8,484 nt of DNA, taken from assembly GCA_038228615.1 (NCBI GenBank), contig JBBRPC010000166.1:1-8484 (forward strand), given 5' to 3'. The stretch comes from F1-120-MAGs023 sp038228615 (GTDB lineage Bacteria; Actinomycetota; Acidimicrobiia; IMCC26256; PALSA-610). This document shows, piece after piece, positions 1 through 5,664 of this stretch; positions within the stretch are counted from its first letter, which is position 1, and every line of letters starts with the position of its first letter. Under the pieces are notes generated by a model. The model searched no databases. It was not told where the DNA came from and saw nothing but the letters and a program-made list of their open reading frames with translations. The position numbers were made by a program, and so were the translations under genes.

Positions 1-1
1 G

Positions 2-940
2 ACCTACGGCACGAACTTGCCACCACTCAAAAACCTGTGGATGCGACTGCGTTTGTGGCCCGCCGTACAGCAGTATCTCATTCAGAGAGTCCAGCGATCT
101 GCCAGAGAGGACGCCTCGAGATTCAAGGACTATCAGGCAGTGCTTGTAGCAGGCGGCGATCATTGGAGTGGAAGGGCGCTCGGCATCTCCATGTTTGGAA
201 CGCTGGGAGCGGTTAGTGCTCAGAACCCGCGTGTATTTGCCTACCCGTTTTCGGTCAATCCGGATATCCGGCGCTACAACACAGATGTTGCACTGCGGCA
301 CGCATTCTCCGCGCTCCAATCGCCGATCATTACACGGGATACAACATCCCAAAAGACGATGGAGCGAATCGGCGTGCCATCTGTGCTTGGTGCCGACTGC
401 GTGTTTCTGCTTGAGGAGGTCGTAAGCAAAATTGCTTCTCGCTCGGGTGATGCGCAGAGACGCGTTCTCCTCGCCGTCACCGGCTCCGGAAAACGCTTCG
501 AAGCTGGCGTCCGACGGTCGATCGATCGACTGGTCCGAGATGGCCTACGTCCGGCGCTCCTGACCACATGCGAGATAGAAGATGGCGATTCGATAGCGCG
601 AATCTCGCAAGCCTGCAACGTCGTAGTACATGCACCCGTTACTTGGCAGGAGGCGGTTGCGTTGCTCAAGCAAAGCGCGTGCGTCGTCACGAACCGGCTT
701 CACGCGCTAATTCTCTCCGCGCTCGGCGATGTCACCGTGCTTCCAGTTACTGATCGCGAGAAGTCACTGGCGTTCGCGATCGACACCGGACTCGTAATTC
801 GAGCAGCAACCATCTACGATGTCGAGGGTCACGTAGTCGAAGAATGCATCAGGAACGCCGAAGCCATTCGAACGCAACTTCGCGGTTACGTACAGAGAAC
901 GAATCGTGAATTGCAAACGGCACCGCAAATGGCCGACTAG
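2..940 (+). CDS. Polysaccharide pyruvyl transferase family protein (5' end outside window)
   Basis: This is probably an enzyme that moves a pyruvyl ketal from phosphoenolpyruvate onto a sugar of a surface polysaccharide, in the cytoplasm. The frame is open from base 2 with no stop, so the true start lies upstream. A TTG at 17 is only the first in-window start option. Counting from that TTG, a VAGGD segment at residues 44-48 and SPIITRDTTSQ near 102-112 match the family pattern of a GGD/GGG loop followed by 'RD..S'. The NRLHALILSALG stretch near 227-238 matches the conserved RLHa..lA segment of the PF04230 family. The N-terminal 'GNxGD' loop expected in this family is not visible and should lie left of the window. 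The gene ends with TAG at 938-940. No other + strand polysaccharide gene follows until 5665. The sugar acceptor cannot be told. Confidence 0.8.
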   Translation, partial: TYGTNLPPLKNLWMRLRLWPAVQQYLIQRVQRSAREDASRFKDYQAVLVAGGDHWSGRALGISMFGTLGAVSAQNPRVFAYPFSVNPDIRRYNTDVALRHAFSALQSPIITRDTTSQKTMERIGVPSVLGADCVFLLEEVVSKIASRSGDAQRRVLLAVTGSGKRFEAGVRRSIDRLVRDGLRPALLTTCEIEDGDSIARISQACNVVVHAPVTWQEAVALLKQSACVVTNRLHALILSALGDVTVLPVTDREKSLAFAIDTGLVIRAATIYDVEGHVVEECIRNAEAIRTQLRGYVQRTNRELQTAPQMAD

Positions 941-1099
941 AGAACGACTTTCTTACGTAAGCTTCTCCGTCTAGCGCACAGTTGGAAGTACGACTGGTCG
1001 GTGGAATGACATCCACTCAGAACATGGGGCAGGTTGAAAGTAGGGAGCTCGGCGGTACGTTAGCGGTTCAGCGCCCCCGATGGGGCAGGGAGTCGGACC
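941..1099. other. Gene-free stretch before IS remnant, with a short direct repeat
   Basis: I see no convincing coding frame here. The stretch holds a 10-bp palindrome CTTACGTAAG (952-961) just after the pyruvyl transferase stop. It also holds a direct repeat ATGGGGCAGG at 1024-1033 and 1080-1089, and related AGGGAG(C)TCGG copies near 1042-1052 and 1087-1096. The right part is probably the left end of the IS whose transposase begins at 1100. An exact terminal inverted repeat cannot be fixed without the other end. Confidence 0.4.
1073..1092 (+). promoter_or_regulatory. Hairpin followed directly by the transposase ribosome binding site
   Basis: GCCCC (1073-1077) and GGGGC (1082-1086) form a 5-bp perfect stem with a CGAT loop. 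AGGGAG at 1087-1092 is a strong Shine-Dalgarno sequence seven bases before the GTG at 1100, which supports that start. Hairpins beside the ribosome site are known in some insertion sequences as a guard against read-through expression. Whether this one does so is inference. Confidence 0.4.
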
Positions 1100-1240
1100 G
1101 TGAAGAAGTCGAAGTTCACTGAAGAGCAGATTGCCTATGCGTTACGGCAGGCGGAGAGTGGGACGGTCGTCGCCGATGTCTGCCGGTCAGACGACCCGCG
1201 TGTACGCTACCGCCAACGAACATCCACGATGACGGGCTGA
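1100..1240 (+). pseudogene. Truncated IS3-family transposase OrfA (N-terminal fragment)
   Basis: This is the start of the small DNA-binding OrfA protein of an IS3-family element (IS407-like type). It begins at GTG 1100 and reads MKKSKFTEEQIAYALRQAES followed by GTVVADVCR, which is the typical helix-turn-helix N-terminus of these proteins. In intact relatives 'VCR' is followed by a segment like 'KLGISEATFYxWKKKY'. Here the match stops after residue 30 (about base 1190), and the frame runs through unrelated sequence to TGA at 1238-1240. That tail overlaps the 3' end of the oppositely oriented EEP gene. The rest of OrfA, all of OrfB and the right IS end are absent, so this is a dead remnant. It marks a rearrangement or deletion breakpoint at about 1190. 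Confidence 0.8.
1165..1196. repeat. Inverted repeat at the IS breakpoint
   Basis: GGTCGTC (1165-1171) and GACGACC (1190-1196) are perfect 7-bp inverted arms around an 18-base spacer. A competing inner hairpin, GTCTG (1178-1182) with CAGAC (1188-1192), lies inside. The structure sits just beyond the end of the - strand EEP gene and could fold in its transcript. There is no T-tract, so it is not a classical intrinsic terminator. Confidence 0.3.
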
Positions 1241-2379
1241 TGTTCAGACGGAAAGTCTCGCTCAAGCATGATAGACTGAACCACCAATGTCTTGGACGTG
1301 AGCACGTGGTCGATCCGCACGGCGTAGCGACCGGAGAACATGGTATTACCAATGCCCGTCCCAACCTCGGTGAATGCGTTCGTTAAATCACCCCAGTCCC
1401 GTCGAAGGATCTTACTCCCGTACGGCAAGTTGAAATCGCCTGCCACGACGAACGCCGAATCGGTCCGACCTACCCACGCGGACGCCAGATGGGAGTCGGC
1501 GCTTCGCATCACAATGCTATTGTGCAGCAGCTCAAATCCAAGCTTCCGCGCCATTCCCAGTGCATCTCGCGGAGTTTCCAAATGCAGTGAATAAATGGGA
1601 ACAAGTCCGCCGGCGAGTCTGACACGATAGCGAATTATGTTGCCGAAACGACCGATACTCCCCTCAACGTGCCGACTTGGCGATCGCAGTTGGTCGACGG
1701 ATTCGACCGGAACCCTCGATACCATGCAGAATTCCGGCGTCGTGTGAACGATCACGCCCGTGATGGTTCGCAAATAATCGGCGACGATCGGGCTGCAGTC
1801 CTGGAGCAGCACAACCTCTGCGTCCCACCTTTCGAGGTCGCTACGAATTCGCTGCGTGAGTTTGACTGAGCGGTCGGTATTGTAGGTGACGAGCCGGAGC
1901 GCGCGACGCGAGGCGTCGCGGTGGATCGTCGCTGGCAGTTCGAACAGCAGGACGCCACGCAGTGTCACAAGCACGCCGATCACAGCAAGAATTACGATCG
2001 GCGTTCTCGACACGATGAGTGTCGCCGGAACTAGAATCATCCACGGCAGCACCATCCACCAGCGCGGGCCGAACAAGAGGAGCATGCCTAGTCCCGTGAC
2101 GTCTCCGTACGCGTCGAGGTACAGCGACGCTGCCGTCACCACGATCAGGTATCCAACGACGACAAAGCCGAGCGGACGCCTTGCAGCCTTACCCCAGTCG
2201 CGTCGCAGGGCTTTTCGTCTGATCGGCTCGCGGTATGCTTTTCGGCGTTGGACCTCTGACGTCACGGGCCAACCGGTTGCATAAGATCTTATAGTCGATG
2301 TGGGTGAAGCAAATCTGTCGTATGTCGACAAACATGCGCGCGGGCGAGCCGACATTCGACGGCTCGCGTCCACTCGCAT
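1207..2379 (-). CDS. Membrane-anchored endonuclease/exonuclease/phosphatase (EEP) family protein
   Basis: This is a predicted metal-dependent phosphoesterase of the EEP fold, tethered to the inner membrane. Numbered from the ATG at 2379 (390 aa), an Arg/Lys-rich tail near 44-68 precedes hydrophobic segments at about 71-88, 97-123 (broken by PRWW) and 127-146. The EEP domain begins near 160. Visible active-site landmarks are Asn167 (TYN), LQD 192-194, His266 (YSLHL), GDFN 314-317, IDH 356-358 and SEH 378-380. The positive N-terminus and three helices would put the catalytic domain outside the cytoplasm, so DNA is an unlikely substrate; a phospholipid, lipid carrier or phospho-glycan is more likely (inference). 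The start is uncertain: the first 38 residues look non-conserved and contain an inverted repeat, and GTG at 2265 would give 352 aa. Neither start has a strong Shine-Dalgarno. It is the last gene of the - strand block. Confidence 0.75.
   Translation of the reverse strand: MRVDASRRMSARPRACLSTYDRFASPTSTIRSYATGWPVTSEVQRRKAYREPIRRKALRRDWGKAARRPLGFVVVGYLIVVTAASLYLDAYGDVTGLGMLLLFGPRWWMVLPWMILVPATLIVSRTPIVILAVIGVLVTLRGVLLFELPATIHRDASRRALRLVTYNTDRSVKLTQRIRSDLERWDAEVVLLQDCSPIVADYLRTITGVIVHTTPEFCMVSRVPVESVDQLRSPSRHVEGSIGRFGNIIRYRVRLAGGLVPIYSLHLETPRDALGMARKLGFELLHNSIVMRSADSHLASAWVGRTDSAFVVAGDFNLPYGSKILRRDWGDLTNAFTEVGTGIGNTMFSGRYAVRIDHVLTSKTLVVQSIMLERDFPSEHQPVIVDVRWR
2344..2367. repeat. Perfect 8-bp inverted repeat near the EEP gene start
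   Basis: GCGAGCCG (2344-2351) and CGGCTCGC (2360-2367) are perfect inverted arms around an 8-base loop. The structure lies 59 bases past the stop of the upstream - strand gene, inside the first codons of the longest EEP frame. No T-run follows on either strand. It could be a processing or attenuation hairpin between the two genes, which would favour the downstream GTG at 2265 as the EEP start. Confidence 0.35.
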
Positions 2380-2425
2380 TTACTCAAACGTCTGGATTTC
2401 AAGGTCTTCGATTCCGACAAGTCTC

Positions 2426-3637
2426 CTAGTCGTTGGTTCGCACGGGACTGCAGACTGTGCGGAGTTCACCGGTCGCACCGCAGAGAATGTCGCGCAGTCG
2501 CTCCGAGTAAACAAACAACGGGCTTCCAGACAAGTGTGCGTAGCGGTCACGGCCGACGGGATCGATGGCAATCGCCATGAGTCCGATGTTGTGCGCGTCC
2601 TCAAGCGTCGAACTCCACGGTGACACAACCACGAGGTCTTCGAACGGGTTGGCTTCAATCCAATCCGGCGAGTCATCAAACGTGTATATGGCGCCGACTG
2701 ACGCGAGCTGGGCCGCGAAATGATCCCGTTGGTCGCGCTCTCTCGGATGTAATCGAATGATTATGTTCACAGCACCGTAGTCGACATCCTGGAGGTATTC
2801 GAGAAATACTGGATGTAACCCGTTGAATTCGATCGTTGACGCATAGAGCACATTGAGGTGATCAGATCTCACTGCCTGCCGCGGCGCAATTGGAAATACG
2901 ACATAGTCGCAGCAAAAATCCCTGCACAGATGTCCTTTAAGAAATCCTACGGTCGCTTCATTCTTGACGTAGTATCGATCGGCCAAGCGAATGGGCGACG
3001 GAATTTCATACGGGGGAAAGTTGATGATGCTTCCGTGCTGTACCTCGGACAATACGAAGCGCGACCTGAACCGCGAGAAGGCGAGTGAAAGCCCATTCAT
3101 GTCGTAAAAGCACAGCGAGAGCACTTCGCGTCCGTTTGCGAAGCGAAGGACGATGTCGTTAATGAGTCTGTAGGCAACGAATGCGCTCAGGTCGGATGAC
3201 AGATGGCGAAACACCGTTCGCCGTAACAGCTGCACAGCGCCTCCTGTGTTGAAGACCCGCTGGCCGTTGATTCGATCAATCCGTTCCGATTTTGACTGAT
3301 TCACGAAGATGGACGATTCGCCAACCAGAGGGCGCGCGATCCGATCTTGGAGCTCATTGTCCGCATCTACAAAGCAAAATGCGCGCTGTGTGAAAACAAT
3401 TCGGCTCGCGTTGCGCCGTCGTCGATCTCGTAGCAGTTGCATGATCAGGCAGATCACGTCCCACACACTGCGAAACGCAATGAGGGCTTGCGCCCGCATG
3501 ACGGGCAGACGTGATGCATGCCGACCATGCGTCGTGAACTGCCTATCAGATCTCACCTGTCCGCCGAACTTCTCTTGGCAGATGCGCAAGGCTTCGATAT
3601 ATGCGCTGATGTCTGCGAACGTTGCGTTGACGCTCAC
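2426..3637 (-). CDS. Putative GT-B-fold glycosyltransferase / capsule-type surface carbohydrate protein
   Basis: This 403-residue protein is soluble or membrane-associated, with no signal peptide. It carries motifs seen in loosely related GT-B-like surface carbohydrate proteins: EVQHG at 198-202, followed by a Pro/Tyr-rich stretch near 206-213. A strand-like NVLYAS sits at 262-267, then IIIRLHPRE at 292-300 and SSTLEDA at 342-348. The last resembles the nucleotide-sugar-binding 'SSTxxEA' segment. By analogy with CDP-glycerol transferases and similar capsule enzymes it probably transfers a sugar or sugar-phosphate during polymer assembly in the cytoplasm. That role is inference and the donor is unknown. 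The start is GTG at 3637, supported by AAGGG (3644-3648) six bases upstream. It lies between the beta-helix lipoprotein and the EEP gene. A close family name cannot be given without a profile search. Confidence 0.6.
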   Translation of the reverse strand: MSVNATFADISAYIEALRICQEKFGGQVRSDRQFTTHGRHASRLPVMRAQALIAFRSVWDVICLIMQLLRDRRRRNASRIVFTQRAFCFVDADNELQDRIARPLVGESSIFVNQSKSERIDRINGQRVFNTGGAVQLLRRTVFRHLSSDLSAFVAYRLINDIVLRFANGREVLSLCFYDMNGLSLAFSRFRSRFVLSEVQHGSIINFPPYEIPSPIRLADRYYVKNEATVGFLKGHLCRDFCCDYVVFPIAPRQAVRSDHLNVLYASTIEFNGLHPVFLEYLQDVDYGAVNIIIRLHPRERDQRDHFAAQLASVGAIYTFDDSPDWIEANPFEDLVVVSPWSSTLEDAHNIGLMAIAIDPVGRDRYAHLSGSPLFVYSERLRDILCGATGELRTVCSPVRTND

Positions 3638-3643
3638 CGATTA

Positions 3644-3648
3644 CCCTT
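3644..3648 (-). promoter_or_regulatory. Ribosome binding site deciding the GTG start at 3637
   Basis: On the - strand AAGGG is followed by six bases and then GTG. Its AA overlaps the TAA (3647-3649) that closes the candidate small membrane ORF just upstream, an arrangement typical of coupled translation. Confidence 0.55.
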
Positions 3649-3742
3649 AGTGCTTGAAAGTCTCAATCATCGAGACGTGCGCCAGCAGCGCGAGTAGCGC
3701 CAGCACGGCCCAGCCGGTGCGTACAAATGCGGGCTGGCTCAG
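3647..3742 (-). CDS. Candidate 31-codon single-helix membrane peptide (or out-of-frame C-terminal anchor)
   Basis: The gap between the beta-helix gene and the next - strand gene is not blank. One frame reads LSQPAFVRTGWAVLALLALL followed by AHVSMIETFKH and TAA. That is a short polar lead, one hydrophobic helix of about 16-18 residues (roughly residues 11-26) and a mixed-charge tail. The frame would have to begin at CTG (3740-3742), which overlaps the TGA of the preceding gene, or at an internal GTG (3704-3706) that would cut into the helix. No ATG or TTG start exists. The TAA overlaps the ribosome site of the next gene. It could be a tiny membrane protein, a remnant, or a membrane tail added to the beta-helix protein by a frameshift. 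The call is tentative because of the weak start. Confidence 0.3.
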   Translation of the reverse strand: MSQPAFVRTGWAVLALLALLAHVSMIETFKH

Positions 3743-5622
3743 ATCTTGAGCTCGAGTTTGTATGCAGTGAGAAACGTCCCGGGGCCCATTGGAAGGTGGC
3801 TCGTCCCCACGGGCATCGGTGGGCTTCGATCGATGATCGGGAGTACGATTGGTGATCCGGTAAACGTGCCGTCCACGAGAGGGATGCCGTATGGATCGTA
3901 CACATTACGAATCACAAAGCGCTGTCCCGCGCTAAGAACGTTTGACGCGTCGACCATTACGCTACCGGCACTGGACCAATTCCACACCGTTATCATCGCG
4001 GTCCCCCTCTCGTATGGACTCGGTCGGATGATAACGTCCGCTGCGTTCGGCGGCGACGTGAGCAACACCGAATTCAGATCGTAGCCTGTTCTCGTTCGCC
4101 ACGCAGGGAGCAGGCCGAGAAAGGGTTGACCGGAACCGGTCAGGTAAAAGGCTGGACCGGTCGACGGGAAGATGTACCGATTACGGTCGATCTGGTGAAT
4201 CGTGAAGTCCTTTCCGACGGGCATCGTCAGGAACAGCACATGGTTGTTCCCTACTTGTGGGGCAACGCCATTCGAAAACGTGTTGCGCTGAATCGTGTAG
4301 TCCTGCCATTCCAAGAATTCTGGTTTCCCGTGCACGATGTTGTCGAGAAATCGCAGATTGAATCCGGGAAGACCTCCAGCTGTACCGAACCCCAGCGCCG
4401 GCGCTGTACCGGCACGACTGTAAATAGAATTGAACTGGTACAGCAAGTTCCCGAGACGGCCGGGACCGCCGCCGTACTGGACAATGTTGCTAACGTTTCC
4501 GTATAACCACGCCGTGGGCTCGCCGGCACCGAACATCGTGTTGCCAACGATGTCAATGTTAAGCAGACTCGAGGCACCGGTTCCGTAAATCTGCAGATTG
4601 AACTCGAACGGATTGAAGAGGATGTTATCCGTTATTCGCTTGGTCGCTCCTGCATTTTGGAGATACAAGTTGTGACCGTGCCCGCGATCCGCGCCTTGCC
4701 ATCCATTGTTGTATACAATGCAACCGTAAATTTCCAAACCCTCGGCCAAATTGCCGGCGAAGATGGTTTTAATGTCGTGTACCACGAGATGAACCAGCTT
4801 GTTGAACGGTGCTGACACGTCCAAGCTGAAGAGTAAGCGAGGCAGGTCAGTCGGTGCCGATCCAGTCTGTGAAGAGACGCGCTGCGGATCAGAGCTGAAT
4901 ACCTCAAAGCCCCAGTACATCCCATAAGCACCCTGAATATCCAGACCGCCATCGATGGTGGCACGCTCCCCGGGCCACTGGCGGAGGACGATCGGCTTCG
5001 TAGACGAGCCGGTGAGCCGACTAATGAACGCCCCGCGATAGGTACCTCCCAGCATCCAAATCGTATCTCCGGGGACGACGCCGCTCGGCTGTGCGAGCGC
5101 CGTGGCAAGGTCCCAGGGACTCGCGCGTGTACCGCTCGCACTCCTACTTCCCGTCGGAGCCGCAAAAAAATGACGAGGCGGCACCGCGAGAACCGTGTCC
5201 GACGCGGATTTCACGGTCAGTCGCGCGCTGTCGGAGCAGCCACTGTACGAGGCGACGAAGTAGACCGTACCGGGGCGCAGTGCGGATGCGGAGAGGTTTG
5301 AGGACAGTCGTGCGATGTTGGTGTCGCGCACCACCACGCTTAGCGGACTCGACTTAAGGCGACCGCGTGAAAGCGGCGCTGGAAGCACGGTTTTCAATGT
5401 CGTTGACCCGCCAACTATGAGCAACGAGTCTGTAATTCGCACTTGAATGCAATTCGCGGTCGCGCCCGCCAACGATGCGCCGACGGTCTCGACCGATTCA
5501 ATGCTATCGGATGCCGTACTGGAACGCTGGCGAATGGGAAGTAAGCCACGATCTCCACACCCGACGATGTTCGGGAGCAAGCCCACAGTGAACACCATTC
5601 CCAGTGACCTAAGAATTTGCAT
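3739..5622 (-). CDS. Secreted right-handed beta-helix lipoprotein with Ig-like domain
   Basis: This is a probable cell-surface polysaccharide-binding or polysaccharide-modifying lipoprotein. With the ATG at 5622 (627 aa), a short signal peptide ends in the lipobox IVGC with Cys22. The next residue is Gly, so by the E. coli rule it would go on to the outer membrane. A Ser/Thr-rich linker follows. An Ig-like beta domain lies at about 58-138, with Cys58 and Cys129 that could pair. From about 153 there is a GTRASPW..A pattern and PGDTIWMLGGTYRG. Many Asn/Gly/Ile repeats (DNI, GNTMF, NIVHG, RNTF) mark a parallel beta-helix like those of polysaccharide lyases and epimerases. A beta-sandwich tail ends the protein. 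The frame extends to TTG 5658, but ATG 5622 gives the normal signal peptide and fits a promoter at 5630-5658. No catalytic residues can be assigned, so lyase, epimerase and binding roles all remain open. Confidence 0.75.
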   Translation of the reverse strand: MQILRSLGMVFTVGLLPNIVGCGDRGLLPIRQRSSTASDSIESVETVGASLAGATANCIQVRITDSLLIVGGSTTLKTVLPAPLSRGRLKSSPLSVVVRDTNIARLSSNLSASALRPGTVYFVASYSGCSDSARLTVKSASDTVLAVPPRHFFAAPTGSRSASGTRASPWDLATALAQPSGVVPGDTIWMLGGTYRGAFISRLTGSSTKPIVLRQWPGERATIDGGLDIQGAYGMYWGFEVFSSDPQRVSSQTGSAPTDLPRLLFSLDVSAPFNKLVHLVVHDIKTIFAGNLAEGLEIYGCIVYNNGWQGADRGHGHNLYLQNAGATKRITDNILFNPFEFNLQIYGTGASSLLNIDIVGNTMFGAGEPTAWLYGNVSNIVQYGGGPGRLGNLLYQFNSIYSRAGTAPALGFGTAGGLPGFNLRFLDNIVHGKPEFLEWQDYTIQRNTFSNGVAPQVGNNHVLFLTMPVGKDFTIHQIDRNRYIFPSTGPAFYLTGSGQPFLGLLPAWRTRTGYDLNSVLLTSPPNAADVIIRPSPYERGTAMITVWNWSSAGSVMVDASNVLSAGQRFVIRNVYDPYGIPLVDGTFTGSPIVLPIIDRSPPMPVGTSHLPMGPGTFLTAYKLELKI

Positions 5623-5624
5623 GA

Positions 5625-5653
5625 TTGAGAATATCGGTCGGTTCCTGTAAACT
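5625..5653 (+). promoter_or_regulatory. Candidate sigma70-like promoter for the GT4-CapK-GT2 operon
   Basis: TTGAGA (5625-5630), 17 bases, then TAAACT (5648-5653) match the -35/-10 consensus at 5/6 and 4/6. Transcription would begin near 5660, only a few bases before ATG 5665. It overlaps base for base the opposing promoter. The match is by eye only. Confidence 0.4.
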
Positions 5654-5658
5654 TTCAA
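5630..5658 (-). promoter_or_regulatory. Candidate sigma70-like promoter for the beta-helix lipoprotein block
   Basis: Read on the - strand, TTGAAA (5658-5653), 17 bases, then GATATT (5635-5630) match the -35/-10 consensus at 5/6 and 4/6. Seven bases after the -10 comes ATG 5622, so the transcript would be leaderless or nearly so. This is consistent with the lack of a Shine-Dalgarno there and argues against the TTG 5658 start. Confidence 0.4.
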
Positions 5659-5664
5659 TATAGA

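Noticed and set aside
952..961. CTTACGTAAG palindrome after the pyruvyl transferase stop as a terminator
   Set aside because: It is only five base pairs per arm with no loop and no following T-tract, so it is too weak to call as an intrinsic terminator.
1886..2284. + strand open frame across the EEP membrane segments
   Set aside because: Low-complexity Arg/Ser/Thr-rich translation opposite a gene with clear helices and EEP motifs; it is a shadow frame.
5623..5658. TTG 5658 as the start of the beta-helix lipoprotein
   Set aside because: It has no Shine-Dalgarno, it falls on the candidate -35 element, and the ATG at 5622 already gives a complete lipoprotein signal peptide.
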